A stretch of DNA of 64,000 nucleotides from Anthracocystis setariae (Eukaryota > Basidiomycota > Ustilaginomycetes > Ustilaginales > Ustilaginaceae). Below the pieces are notes generated by a model. It was given only the letters and a program-made list of their open reading frames with translations, had not been told where the DNA came from and made no database searches. Location: positions 620,001 to 684,000 of the forward strand of contig CAKMXJ010000007.1 in NCBI GenBank assembly GCA_928724745.1. The letters are read 5' to 3'. Positions 41,839 through 54,049 of the stretch are shown in pieces. The position numbers and the translations under genes were made by a program. Position 1 is the stretch's first letter, and each line of letters opens with the position of its first letter.

Positions 41839-43149
41839 GGTTGATGCCAAGAGCAGCTTTCGAAGAGCTGCGAGAGCTGTGACGAAAGGTGTGGTGTGTT
41901 CTGAACGAGTGGAAGTTAGGACCGCCGAGGGCGAGGTATGCTGGCTGAAGGGCCGTGGATGCGAGTCTCGACTAGCAAAATTCCACATTTTCTGTTCTTG
42001 TTCGCCTGCATGGACGCCAAAAAAAAAAAAAAATGCGTCCAACTGAAGACTGTCATTATGTAATCGTGTTTAAGCGTTGTCGTATATTTTTCACTTGCGC
42101 GCCAGATTGCCGCGATCTGACATGTGATATATTAGCAAGATTACGCTTGAAACCCGGCGTTCGATTACTCGTTTGGAGCCCAAGAAGGCGAAGTGGTGTA
42201 TGGCCTTGTGCTGCTCACAACTACGGGATTCAGCTTCCAGGTAACCCACCGAGCGGATGGAGCTGGGAGACCAGGGCTTGCTGTTGCATGTAGCCGCCGG
42301 TGATGCGATGAGCAGAGTGTAAAATGTGAAAATCAGGATCGTGCCAATTTCATGCTTTTTAGGGTTCTGTTTGTTCTTTGTTGCACTGCCTGCATGCTTA
42401 TTTTTCCAGTTTTACAGTATCTGCCGCTCTGTGCCGTGCAGTGACTGGGCGAGTCGACGCCGATGCTAGAATACAGTAAATCGCCGGCGAGGCCATGCAG
42501 CGCTGGAACGTGGGCGCAGTACAGTACCGTACTGTATGTTGTGCCTATTTGCTGTCGAGATGACAAGATTGTGAAATTTTGCGGAGCACACGGAGCACTC
42601 GGAGCGAACTGAGATCTGTTTGTAAAGCTCGCAATACTCGGCAGAGTCACCGGGCAAACAATAAGACACCGAAGCTACAATACTAACTCTGTCTTTCTGT
42701 ACCTCGCTCCTAACGTTTGCACTCCCATCACACAGCCACATTTCGTATCCACGTGCGACTGCCGGCCATATTCGAACGAACTCTATCTATCGCAATAGAC
42801 TCGTGTTGATGAGAGCACGGTGACGCTCTCAACCAACTTCATACCTGGTCAGAGGTCAACCAAGAATTCTTGAAAACCTTTATCTTCTCAATTCTCCGCA
42901 CACGAAAGCAGGCCTTCGACGATCCTCATCTTCCCTTGCTTATCATCACCTTGATCCGGCTTTGCTACTCACAGCCTGTCTTGGTCAGCAGACCTTTGTC
43001 TCTCTGGATCCACAAAGCACCGCGCCGTCTGCTCGAAACATTCCTTGCACAAGAACACCATCAATTCAGTTTGAGCCATCAGCGGTCTCATTGTCAACGA
43101 CGGACACCATCACCATCCGCGGACTCCCTCTCGCTATACATCGACCACG
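41839..43149. other. 1.3 kb divergent spacer between RPA49 and esterase gene
   Basis: No gene supported. It contains an A14-type run near 42019 and the near-perfect palindrome TACAGTACCGTACTGTA at 42520-42536. A CA/TC-rich stretch near 42860-43140 is probably the leader of the next gene. Confidence 0.5.
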
Positions 43150-44187
43150 ATGCAAGCTTCAATATCTGTCTTCTCCATCTTGCTGCTGTCCGCGGCATTC
43201 GCAGCCGCATCTCCGCTCGCCTTCCGCCCCTTTCAGCCCATCGTGTACGACACCTGGGTCTGGAAAGACGTAGGCGGCAACGTCTGTGCCGACGGCAGTC
43301 AAACTGGCTACGCCATCAACATGCACGCCGATGCGGACGAAGTGCTCATCTACCTTGGTGGCGGCGGATCTTGCTGGGACACCGAGTCCTGTTTCGTCAA
43401 CCCCCAGTCTCTCAACCTGCAAGGATACAACGTAACCTCTTTCGAAAAAAACAACTGGCTCGCGCTCGAGAACAACTTCCTTTTGACCTCTCGTGATCCT
43501 AGCAAGAACAACCCTTGGATCAATGCGCACTATGTCTACGTCCCCTACTGTACCGGAGACCTTCAGGCCGGTGATGCCGTCGTTACTTACCCCGGTGCAC
43601 CAAGCCCCATCCATCACAAGGGGCGCACCAACTTCCTCAACATTCTCAAAGACCTCTCGAATGGCATTCCGCTCTTCCAAAACGTATGGTTGACCGGTAC
43701 CAGCGCAGGCTGCTACGGTGCCATTCTCAACTACAACGCTGCTAAAAATACTTTCCCCTTGGCCCAAACCCATCTCATCGGCGACTCTTGCGAAACCACC
43801 CCGGGTTTTCTCGCCACCAAACCTAGCTGGAACCTTACACAACCTTCGACGCAAGAATGTCCCCTGTGTCAGACGAATGATTTCAACTCGTTTCTTCCGG
43901 CTTTGTCCATGGCGAATCCTCGAAGCAGGTTTGCCGCCATGTCGTTTGCTTTCGACTCCACTATCCCGCGATTTATGGGCGTCACTATGAATGCTTTCTC
44001 GACGATTATTTCCCAATACTTGACAGACGTCACCTTCACACCTACCCACATGGCCAAGACTTTCACCGATCCCACGCAGGGTCACGGTGTGCTGTATCAG
44101 GGCAACCCTGTCTCGGCGTCAAATGTGCCCTTGTGGAGTTGGTTGGCCTTGATGAAGGATCTCAAGTCTACTTTCGTGTCGGTTTAA
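43150..44187 (+). CDS. Secreted pectinacetylesterase/Notum-family esterase
   Basis: This is a 345-residue secreted serine esterase. A cleavable signal peptide (MQASISVFSILLLSAAFAAAS) is followed by the family block WKDVGGNVCADGS, the oxyanion region VLIYLGGGGSCWD, and the nucleophile elbow WLTGTSAGCYG with Ser near residue 185. GDSCETT is a candidate Asp site and the His in GHGVLY lies near the C-terminus. Paired Cys (CWDTESC, CPLCQ) suggest disulfides. Family members deacetylate pectin or other acetylated or acylated carbohydrates; the substrate here is unknown. A secreted cell-wall-active esterase would suit a plant-associated fungus. No intron is visible. Confidence 0.88.
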   Translation: MQASISVFSILLLSAAFAAASPLAFRPFQPIVYDTWVWKDVGGNVCADGSQTGYAINMHADADEVLIYLGGGGSCWDTESCFVNPQSLNLQGYNVTSFEKNNWLALENNFLLTSRDPSKNNPWINAHYVYVPYCTGDLQAGDAVVTYPGAPSPIHHKGRTNFLNILKDLSNGIPLFQNVWLTGTSAGCYGAILNYNAAKNTFPLAQTHLIGDSCETTPGFLATKPSWNLTQPSTQECPLCQTNDFNSFLPALSMANPRSRFAAMSFAFDSTIPRFMGVTMNAFSTIISQYLTDVTFTPTHMAKTFTDPTQGHGVLYQGNPVSASNVPLWSWLALMKDLKSTFVSV

Positions 44188-47100
44188 AATCGCTGTCTAG
44201 TTGAACGCCGCATTGGCTGGGTTCCTCGACGATCTAGAGCTTGGTCTTGTAATTTTCTTGTATGCACATTTGCGATGGGAGGTTGCTTCAGCACATAGAA
44301 TGCATAGAACAGTCCGCTTCAAATTTTAGAACAGGTTGTTTTTCACGGGATGCTTGAAGATGAAAGTGGTGGGTATATTGGTTGCTACAGTATCCTGGAG
44401 GCTGTGGCCATCGATACTGGTAGAGGTAGGTGAATGAAAGCCAATGTATCCACCTGTCGTCACGAACGGACAGACAGTTGCTCGGATGAATTGCCCCGAA
44501 ACCATAACATCCGAAACGACTGTAGTCATGGGGTCCACTTGCATGTTATACTGTCTTGATTGAGCTCAAGCTTGTTTCGCCAATCCTTCTACCGTCAAGC
44601 TTCAAGTTAAAGTTGCCGATCATGGAGAGATTTTGCAGATCTGCCCGTCGAATATTGATCAGCACTCTACCCAGATTGTGTCACACACGTAGGGTGAGGT
44701 ATTTATTGGTTATGTGCTCCCATCTTGATCGCTTTGAACACCGATGCCTTCATGGTATGACATCAATGTTGCGTCGCCATACACATCAGCCTGCCTTAGA
44801 ACGTTTCAAACAGGACTGACAATCACCGTACCTATGTTTCGATCCTGTATGCCTTCGAACGACTGGGATGCTCACCACCAGTGGCTTCAGGATACTCTGC
44901 TGTACCATTTCTTTCCAAACCCGCCATAGTCTCATCGTGTTATGTGTTGCGGTACAGTCAACTTGCTGTGTTCTAGGTGGTAACTGGGACGAATCGGGAT
45001 CCCCGATCCTTCCCGATCTCGGAGTGCCACTGGACTGTCCAGTCAAATGGAAATGCGAGATAGCTGCCAGGTCAGAACGTGATTTAAGCTGGTGAGAACA
45101 GGATGTATGAATCGCTGATCCATGTGTACAATAATGAAATAGGTGCACATGGTGTTCCTGAATCGCTCCGCTAACGCATCGTTGACGCCCAGCCGAAGTT
45201 TAGCGAGCGATCGAAAAGCTGTGTCGTTTTTTTTTCAGGGGAGCCAGGGAATACGATATGCTCTGAAGCACACCGTCTCCCGAGTAATCAAACTTGCTAG
45301 CGTGGATCATAAGTGCAACTCAAGAAAAAGGAAGCCCCATCATGATACAGTACAGTATGGGTTTTTTTTCCGGGGGAGGCGGCGGCTCCTGTGAAGGCCG
45401 ACTAATTTGTTTCGTAGTTGCAGATTTGTCCACCACGCTGCTGCACCTCGAGCCGTCTGGATTTTTGACAGCAAGATCAAATTCACCTCACCAAAGTCAT
45501 ACATGTGCCGGTCGGACTTGGCGGTTCTAGGCTCAAAGGAGTTTGTTGGTACTTGTTCAACAGACCATCATCCATTTGACAAAAGCATGAAACTTCTTGC
45601 TGAAGAGGACGTTTCATTGTCGCCGCATATTGAAGACGAGCCGCCAGCCAAGGCACAGTTTTTGCTGGTGCGCTTGATCCGGAACCTGGTCAGCTGGGCC
45701 ATGCGTTAGATACGAGCACAGCTTTTGCAATCCGCATATCGACAGTCTTGCCATCTCTCACGCGTTAGAGTCGTCTAAGAGAAGACTTACCAGAACTTTC
45801 ACGGGCGAAAGGGAGTGCTAAAAGCAGCGTGCCGAACGTTAAGCGGAGCATAAACATCTGAGTCTCAACTGAGCAGCATCGGAATGCGAAAGTACAAACA
45901 ATTTCAGAACCCAAATCTTTGACAAAGAACCAAGTCGAAATCTGTCACCAGAGACCTGGAACATGTTGTTCGAGACCGTCAGCATTGGTACCCAGAACAC
46001 AGTGGGAAATGGCGATCTTCCAGCTTAGTATGCAGCTTGATTCGCCGGTCAAGGAATGATATGCTATAATGTGCTGTTGCTCGTAGCAACGCCAGTCGCG
46101 ATGAGGCGCTCAAGTGCACTGATATGCCTCCGGAGGCGTTCGCTAGGAAGGATAGATGTGGCAACAGTTGCTACGCCAAAACCCACACTCTTAGAATTTT
46201 ACGACAGTATAAAGCCTCTCCAAGGAGGCGTCAGAGCTTTGCATTTAATCCATCATTATTGATATGCTTCTCGGTCAGGCGACGCCACGACCCTGTGGAC
46301 CCCGTCAAATCGGTAGCACTTAGTCTCACGACCCACAAGGAGGCCACGAGAAGACAAGCTAGTCAGTGCTGTAATTGGCACAGTGTGAAGCCTGAAGGGC
46401 TCATTTCAAATGCAATCGCCTCGACAGATGAGAACCACAGAACCAGCGCTCAGCTGAAGACAGCTCGTGCCCTGCAGCTCGGTCTTTCCACAGTGGCAGC
46501 GTGCTGCTCAGCTCAATTGTGCTCTGCCATGTACAGCTTCCTGTACAGCCTCGAAGGGTGCGTATGACACGAACCTCGGGCACTGACGTCTTTTTGTTGG
46601 TGTCATCCTCATACACTTGTGAACAGAGTGTCGCAATGATCGCTGACTGTGTCAAAGCTGAATGCGGCATGCTTTGTCCATCACTAGGACAAACAGATCT
46701 TGTCCAACATCAAGTAGGAAGATGGTCCGATATTGTGCTTGGCACATGTTGTTTGAAACTGACAGGTCTCACCTGATCATGTCAAGCTGCCGACAGTGTC
46801 TCGGATATTAGATTTAGAGAAAGCTCTATGTCGCAGCGAATGTCTACCACGATGGGGCGTCATTCTGGCAAAGAACGAGACATGATTCAGTGTTGGTTGC
46901 CGAACAGCACATAGCTTCCGATCCGGTTTGCAAATACGCCACCCGATAAGATGGAAAGAACTTGCATCGACAAGATCGCATCCACAGACCAATTGTATCA
47001 ATACTACTCTGTGAATTCGATGACATTCGAATTGGTGAGAGAAAGAGCTCGTGCCTTGCCCGTCTTTACTGTCATGTGGGCGGACTCGCTATCAATTTGC

Positions 47101-50100
47101 AAACAGCATCGTCCGGCGGCGTCGGCAACGTAAGAGAAGCTGGAATCGCTCATCCGTCTTGCAAATCTCGAAAAGCAAACTAAAATTGAGCCATCGCATC
47201 CCAAACGCCGTTCATGTTCGAGAAGGGTAATCTCACCGGCGGCACTTCCGGCCACAGGTCGGAAAGGAAGGGTAGCCGTGGCCCTCTTCTTTGGTCGTAG
47301 TGATAAGCAAGATCGCTGAGGACCCTGAACGAAATAGATACTACTCTAGATGCTCGAGAGTAGCACCATTTGGACGGCTTCTAATGGCCAAGCGAGATGA
47401 ACGAAAATTTCGACAAAAAAAGGGATCCATTTTAGCGTGTTTGCTGCTCGGAAGAGAATCGCTTTCTCTGATGGAGCTAGCAACGTCACTCTCGACGAAC
47501 ATGAGCTAAGACGGACATGGAGTAGTACAATCATAGCGTGGGTATTCATATGCTTAGGTGAGACAGTATTGTCCTAGCTTCAAACAGGAAAAGTAAGTAT
47601 ATATCATCTGGTACTGCCATCTTCCTGAATGGAGGTATTCTCGAGGTCCATAGACAACAAATCGAACATGCTCTGGCTGGCAAGGGAATTTCGCGCCAAG
47701 AACGCGGTTTTCGCACTTCCGCAGCATGCAAAAGTTGGACCTTGGCCAAATGGAACTTGTGCCCTTTCTCAGGGTCTAGAAACTTGGCAACAAGGGCTAG
47801 ATCGTCAACACACTTCCACAACCATGCTTCGCTAGTGCGAAGACAGAGTAGCACAGCATCGTCGTTGACTTGCGTTGATGCAACAGCTTTCGTTATGGAA
47901 TGCTGCCAAAGCAACTGTTATAATGTTCTATACAACGACTTGTCGAAAGTTGGGATTCAAGGAGCCGCACTGCCGTATAGCCGTTGAATATGGCGAACAG
48001 TACATTCAAGTATTATACATTTCGAATCTCCCTTGTCAATGCCACTGTGTTGAATACTGGCAGTAGCATTACCAACGTGTTACTGATCTCAAGTCGTTGT
48101 ATTTCATCCAGGCCGGCTTAAACGTGTGCATTAAAGATCCATTTCAATTGTAAAATGCACGTCTGAGACACGCATATCTTCAGATGTCTCACATTGCCGG
48201 ATCCTCGTACCACCAAACCCAGCTGCATCAAGGCAGTAGGTCAGCCTTTCGCCTCTCCATTTGCATACTGTACCTCCCCTCTTCTTTTGGCACATTATGG
48301 AATCGGTGAAGGAAACCGTAGGATCGCCTGTGAGCATACCAGATCGTCTTGAGTAAACTGTTCTGGGCTGATCTTTTCTGAGCTAAGGAGGTAGCGTTGG
48401 CTTCTGCTGGCTTTTCTCAGTCGCTTCCTCGAGAACGTCTGGGAGTCACCAACAATATTAATAAAATGGGATTCACTTTAGATATGCTCGCTCACCCATT
48501 CCAAGCCAACGTTGCACTGGAATGCGAGCCAAGCCACCTGGTCACTCAAAATCGACTGTAGCCGGCAGCCGACGACGTGAAGACATGCAATTGGAAACCC
48601 CTCGCATTCTTCAACTTCTCATCGTCGCCGATGTACGATTGAAAAGGCTTCTGCTCGGTCAATGCAGTCTCAGCCTCTTTTGCACACGCAGCAGCATCGT
48701 AAGTTTGAGCCCGCTGGCTACATGCATAGCTTCGCCTTGGGTACTATACGCGAATCTTGGCCCAGACGGTAGCAAAAGCCTTCGTGATGGCTGTCTCTCA
48801 TGTTGAGGTAGACAATTGTAAACTGAGACATCGCGGTGCCCTTCCACGCCTGACGCTGATGCCGACTCCGTACAGCCCTGGCCCGCTTGACCCGGTCGAG
48901 AACAGGACAAACGGCGTTCCGACTACAAATTGGTTTCTAATAAGCTCGTTCAGTATTTTCCTTTTCCCGGTCATAGCCTTGCTCCCCTTGCTGTCGGAGG
49001 TGTCTCGCCTGTGCTTCAACTCCGGACAGTTGTTGTCTAGATCTATTTTGTTTCGTCCTTGCACCCGCCTATCGCCTAGCTAGCCGCCCGCCCCGACCTC
49101 GGATGCAACGATACAGTACTGTCGGTCTCAGGCCCAAGCCCTGGTCGCGATCTTTGCTTGCAAGACCCAACATCGGACTTTCCACATTCCCTCTCGTCTT
49201 CGCAGCCCAGCCTGAAATTTCTCATCGAGACGCCTCTTGGATGTCTCGCAAATGGGACCAAGCGAACCATTGTAGCATGTCCTGCATTGAGCCGCTCATT
49301 TCATTTCGGTCATCTTTCCACTCCGGTCGAATGCCCGCCCCTGCCAATTTGAGTGCATCTACGGACGTTGATCCTTGATCAACTCAGCTGGATTATCGCA
49401 CGTCCATCCTGGATCGCACAATCGAGCGAGCCAAAATACTGGACATCGCACAAACGGATGCAGGTCGCCTCGGTTGTAGTCTCTGTATGCAGCTTACCGC
49501 ATCCATTCTCGCATTGTGACGGTATCCGTGCTTCTGTATATCGTATGCGAACTGGACGAGGAGGGGCCAAGATCCTTTTTCCGGAAACGTCGCGCATGCT
49601 TTTTCGCAGTTTGCACACCCGATGCGGTCAATCAGGACCAAAGGCGCAAAATTCGGATGCCAAATTTCGTCGTTATCTGCGTGAAGCTGCAGCAGCAGCA
49701 ACGGCAGGCCAGAAATTCTTTTTGAATTATACCAAATTCGGTTCTTTTTAACAGAACAGAACAGTTCAGCACAGAGCAGTAGGCTGGTAAGGGTTCCGCA
49801 TTCTGTCGCGGACTAACGATTTTTTTTTCTTCTTTTTTTTTTTGAATTTTTGCAGAGCAGGGTTTATGTAACCGATGCAGATCTTCCTGCACTTTCCAGG
49901 CCCTGGCATTGCTCCTGGTCCCAAGCGCCTCATCAGGGCGAACTGAAGCCTCAACAATTAATTAGCCGCTGGGGTACGTACTGTAACTGCAGAATCCGAT
50001 GAGTCTGCGTTTTGCGCTTCGTCGTACGTTATTTGATTTTTTTTTTCTTTTTAAATATTACAGCATTTCTTCGAGCCCTCTTGGTCACTTCCGACGAGCT

Positions 50101-50920
50101 TCTAAGCAACCCATCATTATTTTATTGAGACAATCTGCTTTCGGATGCAAGTGTGGTCTGCCAACGGCCGCAGCAGCTTTGCGACCACGAAGCGGTAAAT
50201 TTGTTTGGCAATCACAATGACTGCACCATACAGCACGGTACAGCACAGTACAGCACTTGACCCATTACACTTCCGCTTGTCATGCTCAATGCCGCTATGT
50301 CTCACATTTGCTCCTCTTGGCTTCCACGCCCGAAAGTTGGCATGCAGTATCGTCCTCTTTCTTACACCTCAGCACTTCTGCATCCTCTCGATGCCTCTGT
50401 GTGCCTGCTCTTTCTTTCTCTCTCAGTCTGTGTGTATTGCGTCCAATCTCCGGTGATCCCTTTAGCTGCTGCTCGTGCTTGTGCTTCTGTGTCAGCGCCT
50501 GTTCCTGCTGCTTGTGCTCTATGCTCAATGAGCAGTGCCGTGCTCCTTCCCCATCCGTTCCTTTCGTCCTCTCTCGTCTCCATTCCACGTCCGGATGTGG
50601 CTACCAACTCGGTCAACGGATCGTCCTAGCTGCATCCCTGCTGCATCCTAGCTGCTGGTACAGCTGCTTTTCGTGGGTCCTCGAGGATACCGGTCTCGTC
50701 GACCTCGCCCTGATCCGTCTTGTCCTTCAGTGACGCCCGCCGCATGCTGTTTGCTTGCGTCCATCACCTTTCCTTCCAACGTTAATTGCCCTACCAAACC
50801 CGCTCCGCTTGCAGACGTAGCACAGCTTGACCGTCTTGCTCCGACTCCTAATCCGTCATTACAGTGGACTTCATCCCTTCCGTAGCCGTCCCTCGCTGGG
50901 CTTCCTCCATTGCATCGGCG
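44188..50920. other. 6.7 kb gene-poor region
   Basis: I found no coding sequence that I can support on either strand. Open frames are shorter than about 150 codons and lack family motifs or signal peptides of note. Base composition looks more AT-rich than the flanking genes. No tRNA, transposase, reverse transcriptase or long terminal repeats were recognised. It contains several motif sites (TACAGTACAGTA at 45346, TACAGTACTGT at 49112, CAGTACAGCA near 50246) and T-runs near 49830 and 50040. It may hold non-coding RNAs or decayed mobile DNA. Confidence 0.45.
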
Positions 50921-51451
50921 TAAGTTTCCTATTCCGGGAGACATCCCTGGCACCATCCTTTGACGTCGCTCGAGTTCGACAGCGCTCCCTCTTGTGAGCT
51001 CAGCGCTTGTAGTTTCACCTCGATTCCTTACCGAGTCTCCTGACATGCTGACGGGGCGCACATCTCCTTGACTCCGCGTTGTCTCTCATCATCCTCCGCC
51101 TGTTCTACCTTGTTGGCTTCCTCCCTGCACAGCCTGCTTCTGTCTCTCCTCAACAGTGTTCTTCGAACCATCCTAACTTCCGTCTCACGGTGTCTTATCT
51201 AGCCGTGTCTCTCCTGCGGTCTCGCTTCTCCCTCCTTTTGACTCATCTTGCTTCCCCTCCTTGCTTCTCTACCATCGACTACCACCATACTTGTCTCACC
51301 TCGACAACGTCCGATCGTTCTCAACCGCTTCATCTACTAGCACATTACAGCAAGCAGCTACCACTAGCAGCATCTACTCAACGCCGACGCCAGCCGCTCT
51401 CTCTCGAAGTTCTACCACTTCGTTACGACATCTCGTCACCCAGACTCAAAC
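50920..51451 (+). promoter_or_regulatory. Long pyrimidine-rich leader of the Medusa-type gene, possible 5'UTR intron
   Basis: From about 50250 to the ATG at 51452 the plus strand is strongly CT-rich, typical of a fungal promoter/leader. A donor-like GTAAGT at 50920 and an acceptor-like CCTGCACAG ending at 51132 could define a 213-nt leader intron. Several short upstream ATG frames lie before the main start. Genes of this regulator family are known for long leaders in Aspergillus. The intron is inference. Confidence 0.35.
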
Positions 51452-53611
51452 ATGTCGGGTGCTGCTTCAACCAACCCGGCCTTGAGTTTTGGTACCGCCG
51501 GCCCATCGTCTCTAGCTTCGTCTACATTCCAATCCCCCGACCCAGCTTCGAACTCGACAGGATATGCCCCTGTCGGTGGATTCCCTGCCGGCTTTGGACG
51601 TGTCAAGCCTGAAGGTTCTACCTATTCTTACGACGAACAGGCGCCTCGATCTCAACAGGCCAACTATACCCATCACGATCTCGGCAGTACTGGAACTTTG
51701 GCCCAGACCCAAGCTCTCGGAGGTTTGGCCACTTCGCAATACTCGGATCCATCCCGTGCATCAACCGGTCACTATGCTCCCGGACACACCAGACATCAAT
51801 CCCTCAATTCTGGCGTGAGCAACCTTGGGCTCGGCGCGAGCAGCGCCTACTCGTTCGGAGATGTAGGCGCTGGCCAGTACAACAACTACAACCTGGTGCC
51901 CGCTCAGAAGTCCCCCTCGGGCCGCTCTTCCGGCCTTCCCGGTGAGACTTCTCCCACACGAAGCCGCTTCGCTTCGACGGGCTACAACGACCCACGCTCT
52001 GCCAACCGTCCTCCCTCTCGCCCTATCGGCCTTGGTGTCTCTGTCAATTCGGGTTCTAGCAGTGATGATTTGGGCAAGACCGACGGCGGCTCGCCGAGAT
52101 CGCTCAAGCGCGCTGCTGATCCGTTGGAAGATCTGCGAAGCTCTTCGGAACATGCGCAGTTGCGTCGCCCGGCTTCCTTCCCTGTACTTGGCACTGGATC
52201 GGGCAACATGTACGGTCGACCCATGGGTCAGGATGCGCGAAGTGCTCAGACTCTCGGTCGCAGGACTGGCCGTGGTGGAATGAGTGTGCCCGGTCAGCTC
52301 ACCCCTGGCCGATCGAACATGATGCTGCCCGGCCTCGGAGGCGGCTTCTACGATGATGGCGGCCGTCGCGAATCTCTCGGCTCAAACCCTACCATGCAGT
52401 CGCCGGCGCCTTACCAACAGGGTTCTGGCTCTTCCGATGAGCTCGGACTGGGCAGTGGGGGTATTCCTCAATTGATGCGCGCAACGCAGATCTCTGGATC
52501 GATCCCACCGGCCCCGCCAATGGCTCCGCACGATCCCATGTACAGCCCACCTAGCACTGGAGGTGCCCCTCGTGCCAAGCTTGAGCTTCACGGTAACTTG
52601 AATGACATGGCCGTTGGATGGTCGCACGACGAGTGGAGGAGCGGACGTCGATTGGTTCAGTTCTGGAGGCGTCAGGAAGGCACGACCATCCATGCCACTT
52701 TCCGTCCTATCTTGCCCTCGCAGTACGTTCCCAACAGCATTGTCATCTCGTGCATCTTCCGCGAAGACAAGAACGAGTGCTTTGTCACGTCTGTCGACAC
52801 CATCTACCTTCTGGAAGCTCTTGTTGCCAGCCGCTTCACTGTGGAGGAGAAGAACCGTATCCGACGAAACCTCGAAGGATTCCGTCCGATCACCGTCAGC
52901 AAGAACAAGCGCGAGTGCGAGCGCTTCTTCAAGCTGATCATGAGCTTCCCCAACCCTAAGCCGCGAAACATCGAGAAGGACGTCAAAGTGTTCCCGTGGA
53001 AGGTGCTTGCCTCTGCGCTGTGCAAGATCATCGGCAAGTACAGCGCGTCGTACGAAGGCGGACCGCCGATGCTGGCTGATCTTGGACCGGAGGCGCAGTT
53101 CGGAGGTGCGATGGGTGGGGCCTCGATGCCGCCTGTGGATCTTTCGGGAGGCGGTTACCGTGATCCCAGCTATCCGGGAGCTTCACCATCGATCAAGGAT
53201 GCAAGGCTCGCCGAGTCTTTTGACTATGATCGTCAGGGCAACGCAGCGGGCATGTATGGTGTCGCAGGTGCTGGAGTGCATCATTCAGGGCAGTACGGTG
53301 GCACCACATGGGGCATGACGAATCAAAGTATGGCGTTCGGCAGTCCAGCAACGGCAGGCAACTACACAGCAGGTAGTGTGCCGTTTCCGACCAGTGGAGG
53401 TGGCCATAGCCACACGCACACCGCCGGAAACTACGACAGCTTTGGAACAGGAAGCCTGACGGGTGGCCAAACCGCTTCTGACACTACGGGTCTGTATGGA
53501 CAGTCACAGCAGGAAGGCTACTCGGCTGCTCCCCAGCCAACGCAGGGGGAAGCACACAGCACGAGTACGTTGGAAGCTGCCACCGGGGATTACTACGCTG
53601 AACGCAGGTGA
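51452..53611 (+). CDS. med1: Medusa-type developmental regulator (MedA/Med1/Acr1/Ren1 family)
   Basis: This 719-residue nuclear regulator is named from its single conserved domain at about residues 380-535. That domain contains DMAVGWSHDEWRSGRRLVQF, ISCIFREDKNECFVTSVDT, ASRFTVEEKNRIRRNLEGFR and NPKPRNIEKDVKVFPWKVL. The same block defines Aspergillus MedA, Neurospora Acr-1 and Fusarium Ren1, which control conidiation. The Ustilago maydis ortholog Med1 has been linked to mating and virulence through the pheromone response. The flanks are low-complexity Gly/Ser/Tyr/Gln-rich, with a possible nuclear-localisation stretch SPRSLKRAADPLED. The C-terminus has repeated Tyr-Gly segments. No intron in the coding part. 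Confidence 0.85.
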   Translation: MSGAASTNPALSFGTAGPSSLASSTFQSPDPASNSTGYAPVGGFPAGFGRVKPEGSTYSYDEQAPRSQQANYTHHDLGSTGTLAQTQALGGLATSQYSDPSRASTGHYAPGHTRHQSLNSGVSNLGLGASSAYSFGDVGAGQYNNYNLVPAQKSPSGRSSGLPGETSPTRSRFASTGYNDPRSANRPPSRPIGLGVSVNSGSSSDDLGKTDGGSPRSLKRAADPLEDLRSSSEHAQLRRPASFPVLGTGSGNMYGRPMGQDARSAQTLGRRTGRGGMSVPGQLTPGRSNMMLPGLGGGFYDDGGRRESLGSNPTMQSPAPYQQGSGSSDELGLGSGGIPQLMRATQISGSIPPAPPMAPHDPMYSPPSTGGAPRAKLELHGNLNDMAVGWSHDEWRSGRRLVQFWRRQEGTTIHATFRPILPSQYVPNSIVISCIFREDKNECFVTSVDTIYLLEALVASRFTVEEKNRIRRNLEGFRPITVSKNKRECERFFKLIMSFPNPKPRNIEKDVKVFPWKVLASALCKIIGKYSASYEGGPPMLADLGPEAQFGGAMGGASMPPVDLSGGGYRDPSYPGASPSIKDARLAESFDYDRQGNAAGMYGVAGAGVHHSGQYGGTTWGMTNQSMAFGSPATAGNYTAGSVPFPTSGGGHSHTHTAGNYDSFGTGSLTGGQTASDTTGLYGQSQQEGYSAAPQPTQGEAHSTSTLEAATGDYYAERR

Positions 53612-54049
53612 AGAGGTACAATGACGGAGAGGTCGATTCCATTTGCTTGGTTGTCTTTGATACTGTCCTGCTTGCAACCTGCTCGTATATTTGTAGCAAC
53701 TAGCTAGTTATTGCTTAATCTCGTTCCGGTTTACATTATAGAGCATTCTTACTACTTACTGTACTGTTCTAGGTGACGACGTGGTAAGTGAGGTTTGACG
53801 TTCCGAGTATGCTGCTATCGTGGATGTCGATGTGGGCGCCGTCTGATAGTGCCGAGCGGGGATTGGGAGACCGATTTTGATGCCGTTGGACATTTTACCC
53901 CGCGTTGTTTTCCGTAGCCTGCATGGGCGGGTCAGCTCGGTTACAGAAAGCGGTGGATAGCCGGGGGGGGGGATGGAAGGGGACCAATCCTTCACCAGCT
54001 TTCGACCAGACCCTCTCTGATCGCCACCATCGACTCAGTGCTGTTCACA
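53612..54049. other. Short spacer
   Basis: No gene. TACTGTACTGT at 53758-53768 and a G9 run near 53962 are the only features noticed. Confidence 0.6.

Noticed and set aside
43159..44085. 308-codon antisense frame in the esterase gene
   Set aside because: The sense strand has a signal peptide and catalytic motifs; the antisense frame has none.
44326..48910. Many short frames tested as secreted effector candidates
   Set aside because: None combined an ATG, a convincing signal peptide and a reasonable length.
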